A stretch of DNA of 64,000 bases, taken from the NCBI GenBank assembly GCA_029202665.1, contig CP119326.1, forward strand, positions 1,798,001-1,862,000, in the 5' to 3' direction. The position numbers and the translations under genes were made by a program. The notes beneath the pieces were generated by a model, which saw only the letters and a list, made by a program, of their open reading frames with translations, was not told where the DNA came from and made no database searches. This stretch comes from Candidatus Brevundimonas colombiensis (GTDB taxonomy: Bacteria > Pseudomonadota > Alphaproteobacteria > Caulobacterales > Caulobacteraceae). This document shows positions 36,457 to 44,406 of the stretch, piece after piece; positions within the stretch are counted from its first letter, which is position 1, and each line of letters begins with the position of its first letter.

Positions 36457-36746
36457 AGGTCCAGACGGTCCTGGAAGGGGCCGTAAACCCGGATCACTGC
36501 GACACGCCGAGCGGCCTCATCGACCTGGTAGAAGATGCAGTGACCTTCGACCGGCCTCTCGCGCATCCCGTAATCGCCGACCGGCCATCGTAACGGCGCA
36601 TCCTTCAGATCAAGCAGGGCTCGATTGATCCTGCTGTAGCGCGCCGACCCACGCGAGCCGCTGCCCGGCTGCGTCAGCCAGGCCTTGGCCTGCAGAATGT
36701 CGTGTTGGGCGCGCGTTGCGATCCTCAGCGCATAGCGACGCGCCAT
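36453..36746 (-). CDS. RelE/ParE-family toxin
   Basis: A 97-residue protein with the small RelE/ParE fold: YALRIATRAQHDILQAKAWL at the start, INRALLDLKDAPLRWPVGDYGMRERPVEGHCIFYQVDE in the middle and VAVIRVYGPFQDRL at the end. The YxV...RVxH-like C-terminal strand and overall layout fit ParE (gyrase poison) or RelE (mRNA interferase); the residues do not decide which. It starts directly after the antitoxin stop (36746/36747), the typical arrangement of type II toxin-antitoxin modules. Confidence 0.85.
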   Translation of the reverse strand: MARRYALRIATRAQHDILQAKAWLTQPGSGSRGSARYSRINRALLDLKDAPLRWPVGDYGMRERPVEGHCIFYQVDEAARRVAVIRVYGPFQDRLDL

Positions 36747-36938
36747 TCAGCGTGCGGCGTCCTCTGCTTCCGCAATCTCGCCTTCCAGCCAGCGGTCGGC
36801 GGCTTCGCCTTCGATAAAATGACCGGCGGCCATGTCAGCCAAACCTTCGTTCAGGAATGCACGCATGCGCTCCGGCCGCGCCTGGCGCTCGTCTGGCGTT
36901 TCATGGTCGTGGTTGGATTTCGGAACAGCGGAGGCCAT
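36747..36938 (-). CDS. Type II antitoxin, ParD/RHH-adjacent small protein
   Basis: A 63-residue acidic, helical protein from MASAVPKS to AEAEDAAR. ERMRAFLNEGLADMAAGHFIEGEAADRWLEGEIAEAE resembles the C-terminal, toxin-wrapping part of ParD-like or CopG-like antitoxins; the N-terminal DNA-binding strand is not obvious. Assignment rests mainly on position immediately before a RelE/ParE toxin. A start at 36956 (MRYDRVMASA) is an alternative. The module is transcribed away from rnpB, whose 5' end is about 80 bp upstream. Confidence 0.72.
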   Translation of the reverse strand: MASAVPKSNHDHETPDERQARPERMRAFLNEGLADMAAGHFIEGEAADRWLEGEIAEAEDAAR

Positions 36939-37016
36939 GACGCGATCATATCGCAATCGGCGCGATCATGCATCGCCGATATTGACCCCTCAAGCCGCAA
37001 GGCGCATCTAGCGCGC

Positions 37017-37393
37017 GCCAGACGGCTGGGCGGTCGCGGCGGACCTTGCGTCCGTCGAGGAAAGTCCGGGCTCCACGGTGAAAAGGCGGCGGATAACTTC
37101 CGCCCGGGGCGACCCGAGGGATAGCGCCACAGAAAGCAAACCTCCGGCCTTGCGAGGCCGGTAAGGGTGAAAGGGTGGGGTAAGAGCCCACCGCGTAGGC
37201 GGCAACGTCGACGGCATGGCAAGCCCCGCCTGGAGCAAGACCAAATAGGGACATCGCGCGGGTTCGCTCGCGGGGCTCACCGCCTCAGATGTCCGGGTAG
37301 GTCGCGAGAACCGATCAGCAATGGTCGGTCCAGAGGAATGATCGTCGCCGTTCTTCGGAGCGGAACAAAACCCGGCTTACAGGCCGTCTGGCA
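37017..37393 (+). ncRNA. rnpB: RNase P RNA, bacterial class A
   Basis: This is the catalytic RNA that trims tRNA 5' leaders. The 5' end GCCAGACGGC pairs with the 3' end GCCGTCTGGC (P1 helix). Conserved regions are all seen in order: GAGGAAAGTCCGGGCTCC (CR I), ACAGAAAGCAAACC-type CR II, GGTAAGGGTGAAAGGGTG and GGTAAGAGCCCACCGC (CR III), and CCCGGCTTACAGGCC at the 3' end (CR V). Length is about 377 nt. Open frames drawn across it on both strands are not genes. Confidence 0.97.
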
Positions 37394-37836
37394 TAATTAT
37401 CTGTTTGGCCCACTTGAGGTCAGCTTTAGGGCCTATCGGCCTTCGGCCTACTTGAGACTGTTGGCGGTGTTGCCCATGCAGTCGATAGGCACCGCTGTCT
37501 GCGCGTTGGCGCCTCGATCCGCGTGCGGATTATCCCCGCATTTCAGTGTTCTGGCAGGGGTCCCGCAGGTTTTCGGGCGTTAACCTATTGTCTGTTCAAC
37601 GAAGGTTAGAACGCTTCACAGGCTGTGAATACTTCGGTTGTTCTGTGTATGTTCCATGTTTATGGCCGTGTTCACGTCGCCACACGTCAAAACATGGTTA
37701 AATCTTAGTCTCAATCCCATTGAGACCCATTTCATCCCATGCTATCCCAGGATCATGATTTGGGGCTGATAAGGCGTGCGCGGCGGGCGTTCGTCAGGCA
37801 TCTAGGGACGGGCCGAAGGGTCCGATTGGGCAGGGC
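37394..37836 (+). promoter_or_regulatory. Long leader/promoter region of the dcw cluster
   Basis: No gene is present in this 443-bp stretch between rnpB and mraZ, and it is lower in GC than its flanks, as promoter regions here tend to be. A possible sigma70-like pair is TTGTTC (37638-37643) and TATGGC (37661-37666) with 17-bp spacing; this is a weak match. The four phased CCCA/TGGG repeats at 37716-37749 lie downstream of it. The mraZ GTG follows AGGGC at 37837. Confidence 0.6.
37716..37749 (-). promoter_or_regulatory. Probable MraZ operator: four TGGG repeats at 10-bp spacing
   Basis: CCCA occurs at 37716, 37726, 37736 and 37746, exactly one helical turn apart. On the minus strand this reads as four TGGG(A/T)N repeats with 5-nt spacers. 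MraZ of other bacteria binds TGGGN direct repeats with the same period upstream of its own gene. The site lies about 90 bp before the mraZ start, so the cluster is probably autoregulated. Confidence 0.85.
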
Positions 37837-38313
37837 GTGTTTCTCTCGACCTACGAGAAGCAGCTGGATGGCAAGCGCCGTCTCCTGATCCCCAACGATT
37901 TCCGCACGGCTGAAAACGGCGCCGCCGGCGGCGTCTTCATCTTCCCATCCATTGAGGCCGACTGCCTGGAAGCGGGCGGCGACCGCCTGTTCGCCGTCTA
38001 TGCCGAGATGATCGAGGCGCTGCCGTTCGGATCCGAAGAACGTTCGGCCCTGGAGTGGCAGGTCATGGGCGAACAGGTGCGCCTGGCCTATGATTCCGGC
38101 GGCCGCATCACCTTGCCTGAGGCCCTGTGCGCCGAGGCGGGTCTGGACGAGACTGTCGTCATCGTCGGCCTGAACGACCGCTTCCAGATCTGGTCGCGCG
38201 AGAAATGGGCGGCCCGCCGCGCCGAACAGCGCGCCCTGGCCAAGGCCGGCATGGCCCAGATCGGCGCCCTGAAGCTGCAGGCCCAGATGAAGCTGGCGGG
38301 AGGCGGGTCGTGA
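37837..38313 (+). CDS. mraZ: Transcriptional regulator/cell-division protein MraZ
   Basis: A 158-residue protein with two SpoVT/AbrB-like MraZ domains. The first begins FLSTYEKQLDGKRRLLIPNDFR; the second contains GRITLPEALCAEAGLDETVVIVGLNDRFQIWSREKW. MraZ forms a ring that binds TGGGN repeats and controls the dcw genes. The GTG start at 37837 is forced because the family begins at FxSTYE. Its stop overlaps the rsmH GTG start (GTGA, 38310-38313), so the two are coupled. Confidence 0.96.
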   Translation: MFLSTYEKQLDGKRRLLIPNDFRTAENGAAGGVFIFPSIEADCLEAGGDRLFAVYAEMIEALPFGSEERSALEWQVMGEQVRLAYDSGGRITLPEALCAEAGLDETVVIVGLNDRFQIWSREKWAARRAEQRALAKAGMAQIGALKLQAQMKLAGGGS

Positions 38314-39293
38314 CCGAAGCGCCCTACGCTCCCAATCCTCACGCTCCGGTCCTGCTGGCCGAGGTGATCGAGGCTCTGTCGCCCGCGCCCGGCGGCGTGG
38401 TGATTGACGCCACCTTCGGCGCCGGCGGCTATACCCGCGCCATCCTGAAGACCGGCGCCCGGGTCGTCGCCCTGGATCGCGATCCGACGGTTCAGCCGCA
38501 CGCCGAGGCCGTGGCCAAGGACTTTCCCGGCCAGTTCCAGCTGATCCGCACGCCTTTCTCGGGTCTGGCCCAGGCTTTCGCCGACAGCGGCGAGGCCCGT
38601 CTGGACGGCGCCGTCTTCGATATCGGCGTCTCCTCGATGCAGCTGGATCAGGCTGAGCGCGGCTTCTCCTTCATGCGCGACGGTCCGCTGGATATGCGGA
38701 TGTCCGATGAGGGGGCGACCGCCGCCGACATCGTCAACACCTGGGATCACGGCCCGCTGGCCCATATCTTTAAACTGTATGGCGAGGAGCGTCAGTCGGG
38801 CCGCGTCGCCACCGCCATCCTGCGCCGTCGCGTCGAGCAGTCCTTCACCCGCACGCTCGATCTGGCCGAGGTCGTCGAAAAGGCCCTGGGCGGCCGTCGC
38901 GGCGCGCCCATCCATCCGGCGACGCGCGTGTTCCAGGCGCTGCGGATCGCCGTGAACGATGAACTGGGCGAGCTGGAGCGTGGTCTGGAAGCCGCCGAGG
39001 CGACCCTGGCCCCCGGCGGGCGTCTGGCCGTCGTCACCTTCCATTCGCTGGAAGACCGCATCGTCAAGGCCTTCCTGACCGAGCGGACGGGCAATGCCCC
39101 CGCCGGATCGCGCCACGCGCCCATGGCCGTCGATCCGCGCAAGCCCAGCTTCACGCTGCAGTTCAAGGGCGCGCGCGAGGCGGGCGACCAGGAACGTTCG
39201 ACCAATCCCCGCGCCCGCTCGGCCAAGCTGCGGGCCGCCGTCCGCACCGACGCCCCGGCCTGGGGCGCCATCAGCGGGAGAGCGGCGGCATGA
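38310..39293 (+). CDS. rsmH: 16S rRNA (cytosine-1402-N4)-methyltransferase
   Basis: A 327-residue SAM-dependent methyltransferase (MraW). HAPVLLAEVIEAL, VIDATFGAGGYTRAIL (SAM site), FDIGVSSMQLDQAERGFSF, DMRMSD and VVTFHSLEDRIVK are signature blocks. The GTG at 38310 begins the protein VTEAPYAPNPHAPVLL and overlaps the mraZ stop; longer in-frame starts would lie inside mraZ. Length is normal. The stop overlaps the ftsL start by 4 bp. Confidence 0.96.
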   Translation: MTEAPYAPNPHAPVLLAEVIEALSPAPGGVVIDATFGAGGYTRAILKTGARVVALDRDPTVQPHAEAVAKDFPGQFQLIRTPFSGLAQAFADSGEARLDGAVFDIGVSSMQLDQAERGFSFMRDGPLDMRMSDEGATAADIVNTWDHGPLAHIFKLYGEERQSGRVATAILRRRVEQSFTRTLDLAEVVEKALGGRRGAPIHPATRVFQALRIAVNDELGELERGLEAAEATLAPGGRLAVVTFHSLEDRIVKAFLTERTGNAPAGSRHAPMAVDPRKPSFTLQFKGAREAGDQERSTNPRARSAKLRAAVRTDAPAWGAISGRAAA

Positions 39294-39751
39294 CCACGGC
39301 GCCCTTCTTCACCTATTCCCGCTCGGCCCTTCAGCGTCTGTTCGACTGGAAGGTGCGCGGCGTGCGCTGGATCGAGATCGTCGGCGTGGCCCTGGTCGCG
39401 ATCATGATCGTGTCGGTCTATGCCGCCAAGGCCGCCGCCGCGCGCGAAAGCAGCCGCATCGCCCAGCTGGAGCAGGACATCCGCGAGAATGGCCAGCGGG
39501 TCCGCCTGCTGCGCGCCGAGGTCGCCCGTCTGGAGCAGCCCGCCCGGCTGGAGGCTCTGTCGCGCCAGATCGGCATGGGTCCGGTCGATGTCCGTCGCCA
39601 GGCCGAGGAGGGGGGGCTGACCGCGCTGAAGCCGACCGCCTCCGCCGCCAAGCCTGCGCCTGCGCACGCGCCTGCGCCTGCGCCTGCGCCCGCCGCTCCC
39701 GCCATATCCGACGACGCCGCGCCCACGCCCGCTCATGAGGCGCTGCAATGA
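39290..39751 (+). CDS. ftsL: Cell division protein FtsL-like
   Basis: A 153-residue bitopic protein. A short cytoplasmic N-terminus is followed by one transmembrane helix (WIEIVGVALVAIMIVSVYAAKA, about 25-47) and a periplasmic coiled coil (SSRIAQLEQDIRENGQRVRLLRAEVARLEQPARLEALSRQIGM). Position between rsmH and ftsI identifies it as FtsL, the FtsBLQ partner that activates FtsWI. The last 45 residues are a Pro/Ala tract coded by repeated GCGCCT hexamers, longer than in many FtsL proteins and likely variable in length. Confidence 0.88.
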   Translation: MTTAPFFTYSRSALQRLFDWKVRGVRWIEIVGVALVAIMIVSVYAAKAAAARESSRIAQLEQDIRENGQRVRLLRAEVARLEQPARLEALSRQIGMGPVDVRRQAEEGGLTALKPTASAAKPAPAHAPAPAPAPAAPAISDDAAPTPAHEALQ

Positions 39752-41532
39752 GCGTTCAGGACCATCGCTATCACCGCCCCGCGCCGGGCGGCGACTTCCA
39801 GGAGCGGCTGCAGGGCCGCCTGTCGCCGTTCTGGCGCTGGCTGTCGGAACTGGTCTGGCGGCTGGAGCACGGGTTCGAACGGGCCCGCGCCGACGCCCGG
39901 CCGGAAGAGGACACGCGCGTCCGCATCTTCCTGATCCTGACGGTGTTTTCGTGCGTCTTCGCCGGGCTGGCGCTGGGCGCCTCCTACAAGGCGCTGCTGG
40001 CGCCCGGCGGCGGACGCGGCGCGGGTCTCAATCCCGACGCCCTGGTGCGCGGCGATCTGACGGACCGCAACGGCGAACTGCTGGCCAGCAACATCGTCCA
40101 CTACGGCCTCTATATCGACCCGGCCGAGATCTGGGATCGCGACCTGGCCTATCGCCAGATCCGCCGCGCCCTGCCGCGCATCTCCAGCGACCGGCTGAAG
40201 CGGGTTCTGGCCGGCGATCGCCGTCTGATCGCCCTGACCGGCCTGACGCCGCAGGAGAAAGCCGCCGTCCACGACCTGGCCCTGGGCGGCGTGACCTTCG
40301 AGCCTGAGGATCGGCGCGCCTATCCGCTGGGAACCTCGGCCGTTCATCTTATCGGCGACGCCGATACGGGCGGGCAGGGGGTGTCCGGCGCCGAACTGGC
40401 CTTCAACGACGAAATCCGCGCGGCGGGTCAGCGGGGCGAGGCCTTCCCCCTGTCCATCGACCTGCGCGTCCAGGGCGTGCTGGAAAACGAGCTGGCCGCC
40501 GCGGCGATCAAGGCCCAGGCCAAGGGCGCCGTGGGCATCGTCACCGATGTCCAGACCGGCGAGGTGCTGGGCATGGCCTCCTGGCCGACCTTCAACTCGG
40601 CCAATCGCGGTGCGGCGCCCGATGGCGCGACGCTGAATCGCGCCGTCTCGGGCCATTACGAAATGGGGTCGGTGTTCAAGACCTTCACCATCGCCGCCGG
40701 TCTGGACACCGGCCGGGCCGACATGAACACCCTGTTCGACGCCTCCCAGGTCTTCCAGATCGGCGATCGCAAGATCAAGGACTTCCACGCCCAGAACCGG
40801 GTGATGACGCTGGAGGAAGTCTATCTGCACTCCTCCAACATCGGCACCTCGCAACTGGCCTTGCAGATGGGCCCGGATGTGATGCGCAGCTATTTCCAGC
40901 GTTTCGGCCTGCTGGACGCCGCCCGGATCGAACTGAAGGAATCGGCCAGGCCGGTCGCCCCGCGTCGCTGGGACAACTCGACCCTGGCGTCGCTGTCGTT
41001 CGGCTATGGCATCATGATCACCCCGGCCCAGATGGTCCAGGCCATGGGCGCCCTGACCAACGGCGGGCGGATGATCCCGCTCAGCTTGCGCAAGGGTGGC
41101 GCCCGTAACGTCCAGCCCCAACAGGTCGTTACCGAGGAGACCTCGCGCGCCATTCTAGACCTGATGCGTCGCAATGTGGTCAAGGGTTCGGGCGGCTTCG
41201 CCGATGCGCCCGGCCTCAGGGTCGGCGGCAAGACAGGTTCCGCGAACAAGCTGGTCGGCGGTCGCTACGACCCCAGCCACGCGCTCGGCTCCTTTGCGGC
41301 GGTCTTCCCCGTCGACGGCCCGCTGAACGGCAAACGCTACGCCATTTTCATCCTGATGGATGAGCCGGGGAGCTACCCCAAGACCGGCGCCTATGTCGCG
41401 GCGCCGGCCGTTCGCAACATCGCCGACCGCATCGCGGGTTTCCTCGGCGTGGAACGGCGCGAGGACCGCTGGCGCACCGCCATGGGCGAGAAGGTTCCGG
41501 CCTATCAGGACGTGGCGGGGGACGGACTGTGA
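39748..41532 (+). CDS. ftsI: Peptidoglycan D,D-transpeptidase FtsI (PBP3)
   Basis: A 594-residue class B penicillin-binding protein, the septal cross-linking enzyme that works with FtsW. One transmembrane anchor (IFLILTVFSCVFAGLALGAS, about 70-90) precedes the PBP dimerisation region (RGDLTDRNGELLASN) and the transpeptidase domain. Active-site motifs are GSVFKTF (Ser and Lys), HSSN and GGKTGSANK. The N-terminal cytoplasmic part is somewhat long. It overlaps ftsL and murE by 4 bp each. Confidence 0.96.
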   Translation: MSVQDHRYHRPAPGGDFQERLQGRLSPFWRWLSELVWRLEHGFERARADARPEEDTRVRIFLILTVFSCVFAGLALGASYKALLAPGGGRGAGLNPDALVRGDLTDRNGELLASNIVHYGLYIDPAEIWDRDLAYRQIRRALPRISSDRLKRVLAGDRRLIALTGLTPQEKAAVHDLALGGVTFEPEDRRAYPLGTSAVHLIGDADTGGQGVSGAELAFNDEIRAAGQRGEAFPLSIDLRVQGVLENELAAAAIKAQAKGAVGIVTDVQTGEVLGMASWPTFNSANRGAAPDGATLNRAVSGHYEMGSVFKTFTIAAGLDTGRADMNTLFDASQVFQIGDRKIKDFHAQNRVMTLEEVYLHSSNIGTSQLALQMGPDVMRSYFQRFGLLDAARIELKESARPVAPRRWDNSTLASLSFGYGIMITPAQMVQAMGALTNGGRMIPLSLRKGGARNVQPQQVVTEETSRAILDLMRRNVVKGSGGFADAPGLRVGGKTGSANKLVGGRYDPSHALGSFAAVFPVDGPLNGKRYAIFILMDEPGSYPKTGAYVAAPAVRNIADRIAGFLGVERREDRWRTAMGEKVPAYQDVAGDGL

Positions 41533-42986
41533 GCGCGCTTCACCTGTCCGATCTGCTGCGCCGCGACGTGGCGTCCGATCCCGTCATCACCGGCGTCACC
41601 GCCGACAGCCGCAAGGTCGCGCCCGGCGCCCTGTTCGTGGCTCTGCCCGGCAGCGTCGCCGACGGCCGCGCCTTTATCCCCCAGGCCCTGGCCCAGGGCG
41701 CGGCGGCGGTTCTGGCCCCGACCGATACGCCCGATGGGGCGGCCCCGGTTCTGGTCACTTCGGGCGACGTGCGCCGCGCCTACGCCCTCGCCGCGCGCGG
41801 TTTCTACGGCGCCCAGCCCAAGACCTGCGTGGCCGTGACCGGCACCAACGGCAAGACCTCGGTCGCCGCCTTCTGCCGCCAGCTCTGGGCCGGGGTCGGC
41901 CACAAGTCCGCCAGCATGGGCACCCTGGGCGTCGTCGGTCAGAAGGGCGACAAGACCTACGCCCTGACCGGTCCCGGCCTGACCAGTCCCGACGCCGCCG
42001 AGGCCGCGCGCCTGATGGCCGAACTGGCCAGGAAGGACGTCACCCACGTCGCGCTGGAGGCCTCGTCGCACGGCATCGACCAGCGCCGGCTGGACGGCGT
42101 GGCGCTGAAGGCCGCCGCCTTCACCAACCTGACCCAGGACCATCTCGATTATCACGGCACGATGCAGGACTATCGCGCCGCCAAGATGCGTCTGTTCGAG
42201 GCCCTGCTGCCGCGTGGCCGCACCGCCGTCCTGAACGCCGATTCCGACGCCTATTCCGCCTTCGCTTCGGCCTCCATCATGGCCGGCCTGGGGGTGATGG
42301 CGGTGGGCGAGCGGGGCCGCGACCTGACGCTGATCGGCCGCAAGGCGACGCCTGAGGGTCAACGCCTGACCCTGGACGTGCGCGGCCAGGTCCGCGACAT
42401 CCTGCTGCCGCTGGCCGGGGCCTTCCAGGCGTCCAACGCCCTGGTGGCGGCGGGCCTGTGCATCGCCGCGGGCGACGCCCCCGACGCCGTGATCGGCGCG
42501 CTTGAAGGTCTGACGGGCGCGCAGGGGCGGCTGCAGCGCGTCGGCGCCGAACAGCGGCGGGGCGAGGTCTATGTCGACTACGCCCACACGCCCGACGGTC
42601 TGGAAACGGTGCTGAACGCCCTGCGTCCCCATGCGACCGGCCGTCTGATCGCGGTGTTCGGCGCGGGCGGCGACCGGGATCGCGGCAAACGCCCCCTGAT
42701 GGGCGCCATCGCCGGGCGTCTGGCCGACGTCGCCATCGTCACCGACGACAATCCCCGGTCCGAAGACCCCGCCGCCATCCGCGCCGAGGTCCGCGCCGGT
42801 TGCCCGGATGCGCTGGAGATCGGCGACCGCCGCGCCGCCATCGCCGCCGCCGTCGAAATGATGCGCGAAGGGGATGTGGTGGTCATCGCCGGAAAAGGGC
42901 ATGAACAGGGTCAGATCGTCGCGGGCGTGACCCACCCCTTCGACGACGCCGCTGTCGCGTCCGAGGCCCTGTCGTTGAATGCCTGA
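41529..42986 (+). CDS. murE: UDP-MurNAc-tripeptide synthetase (meso-DAP adding)
   Basis: A 485-residue Mur ligase that adds meso-diaminopimelate to UDP-MurNAc-L-Ala-D-Glu. ATP loop VAVTGTNGKTSVAAF, EASSHGIDQRRL, NLTQDHLDYHG and VYVDYAHTPDGLETVL are family blocks; DDNPRSEDP is the motif that marks meso-DAP rather than lysine specificity. Length is normal. The start overlaps ftsI (GTGA at 41529) and the 3' end overlaps murF by 8 bp. Confidence 0.96.
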   Translation: MSALHLSDLLRRDVASDPVITGVTADSRKVAPGALFVALPGSVADGRAFIPQALAQGAAAVLAPTDTPDGAAPVLVTSGDVRRAYALAARGFYGAQPKTCVAVTGTNGKTSVAAFCRQLWAGVGHKSASMGTLGVVGQKGDKTYALTGPGLTSPDAAEAARLMAELARKDVTHVALEASSHGIDQRRLDGVALKAAAFTNLTQDHLDYHGTMQDYRAAKMRLFEALLPRGRTAVLNADSDAYSAFASASIMAGLGVMAVGERGRDLTLIGRKATPEGQRLTLDVRGQVRDILLPLAGAFQASNALVAAGLCIAAGDAPDAVIGALEGLTGAQGRLQRVGAEQRRGEVYVDYAHTPDGLETVLNALRPHATGRLIAVFGAGGDRDRGKRPLMGAIAGRLADVAIVTDDNPRSEDPAAIRAEVRAGCPDALEIGDRRAAIAAAVEMMREGDVVVIAGKGHEQGQIVAGVTHPFDDAAVASEALSLNA

Positions 42987-44397
42987 TACATCCGCCCGCC
43001 CGCTCTGGACGGCCGCCGAAGTCGCCGCCGCCACGGGCGGCGTGCTGCACGGCGACGACCGCCCGATCACGGGCGTCACCTACAACAGCCGCGAGATCGC
43101 CCCCGGCGACCTGTTCCTGGCGCTGAAGGGCGCCCGCGACGGGCATCAGTTCACAGCGGACGCCTTCGCCGCCGGGGCCGCGACCGCCCTGGTCGACCAT
43201 CCGGTCGAGGGCGGACCCTGTGTCGTTGTGCCGGACACCCTGCATGGGCTGGAAGCACTGGGCGTCGCCGCCCGCGAACGCGCCCCCCATGTGAAGCGCG
43301 GCGCCGTCACCGGCAGCGTCGGCAAGACCAGCGTCACTCAGGCGATCAAGGCGGGCCTCGATCTCGCCGGTCCTGCTCACGGCTCGATCAAGAGCTATAA
43401 CAACCATATCGGCGTGCCGCTGACCCTGGCCCGGATGCCGGTCGAGACGCGGCGCGCGATCTTCGAGATCGGCATGAATGCGCCGGGCGAGATCGCGCCC
43501 CTGTCGCGCTTCGTCGCCCCCCACGCCGCCTGCGTCACCACCGTCGGCCCGGTCCATATCGAGGCCTTCGCCGACGGCGAGGCCGGGGTGGCGCGCGAAA
43601 AGGCGGCCATCTTCCAGGGGCTGGTCCCCGGCGGAACCGCCGTGGCCAATGGCGACGTGGCCTTCGCCGGGGTTCTGGCCCAGGCCGCCCGCGCGGCGAA
43701 CGCCCGCCTCGTCGTCTTCGGGACCCAGGCCGGCCACGACGCCCGCCTGCTGGACTTCCGGCCTGACGCGGAGGGGGCGACGGTCGCGGCCGAGCTGTTC
43801 GGTCGGCCGCTGCAATATCGCCTGGCGCAATCGGGCGCCCACTGGGGCCTGAACAGCCTGTGCGTCCTGGCCATGCTGGACGCGCTGGACGTGCCGCTGG
43901 AAACGGGGCTTCAGGCCCTGGCCGACTTCCAGCCCCTGGCCGGTCGGGGCCAGACGCGCCAGGTGGCCTTGGGCGACGGCGCCTTCACCCTGATCGACGA
44001 AAGCTATAACGCCAATCCCCTGTCGATGACCGCCGGGTTCAAGAGCCTGGGCGCCCGCGCCGTCTCGGGTCGCCGCGTCGTGGTCCTGACCGACATGCTG
44101 GAGCTGGGCGACCAGAGCCGCAGCCTGCATGAGGGTCTGGCCGGTCCCATCGACGCGGCGGGCCTGGACCTGGTCCACGCCGCCGGGCCGCAGATGCGCT
44201 GGCTCTATGACGCCCTGCCGGTGTCGCGTCGCGGCCTGTGGCGCGACACCGCCGCCGAACTGGCTGTGGAGGCCGCCCTTCTGGTCGCGCCCGGCGACGT
44301 GGTCATGGTCAAGGGTTCGAACGGCTCCAGGGCCTCGCTGGTGGCCAAGGCGCTGGCGGATTTGCAATACCGCGACACGGCGCCCGCGACGCGATAG
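42979..44397 (+). CDS. murF: UDP-MurNAc-tripeptide:D-Ala-D-Ala ligase
   Basis: A 472-residue Mur ligase that completes the UDP-MurNAc-pentapeptide. The N-terminal domain has SREIAPGDLFLALKGARDGHQF; the ATP loop is the MurF form TGSVGKTSVTQAIKAGL. Further blocks are SYNNHIGVPLTLARMP, IFEIGMNAPGEIAPL, and LIDESYNANPLSM. The start at 42979 overlaps murE by 8 bp. The 3' stop is 9 bp before mraY. Confidence 0.96.
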   Translation: MPDTSARPLWTAAEVAAATGGVLHGDDRPITGVTYNSREIAPGDLFLALKGARDGHQFTADAFAAGAATALVDHPVEGGPCVVVPDTLHGLEALGVAARERAPHVKRGAVTGSVGKTSVTQAIKAGLDLAGPAHGSIKSYNNHIGVPLTLARMPVETRRAIFEIGMNAPGEIAPLSRFVAPHAACVTTVGPVHIEAFADGEAGVAREKAAIFQGLVPGGTAVANGDVAFAGVLAQAARAANARLVVFGTQAGHDARLLDFRPDAEGATVAAELFGRPLQYRLAQSGAHWGLNSLCVLAMLDALDVPLETGLQALADFQPLAGRGQTRQVALGDGAFTLIDESYNANPLSMTAGFKSLGARAVSGRRVVVLTDMLELGDQSRSLHEGLAGPIDAAGLDLVHAAGPQMRWLYDALPVSRRGLWRDTAAELAVEAALLVAPGDVVMVKGSNGSRASLVAKALADLQYRDTAPATR

Positions 44398-44406
44398 GGG
44401 ACACCC

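Noticed and set aside
36946..37583. Several open frames on both strands around 37 kb
   Set aside because: They cover RNase P RNA, whose conserved regions and P1 pairing explain the sequence.
37394..37836. CtrA boxes (TTAA-N7-TTAA) in the mraZ leader
   Set aside because: Single TTAA half-sites at about 37579 and 37698 lack a partner at the correct spacing.
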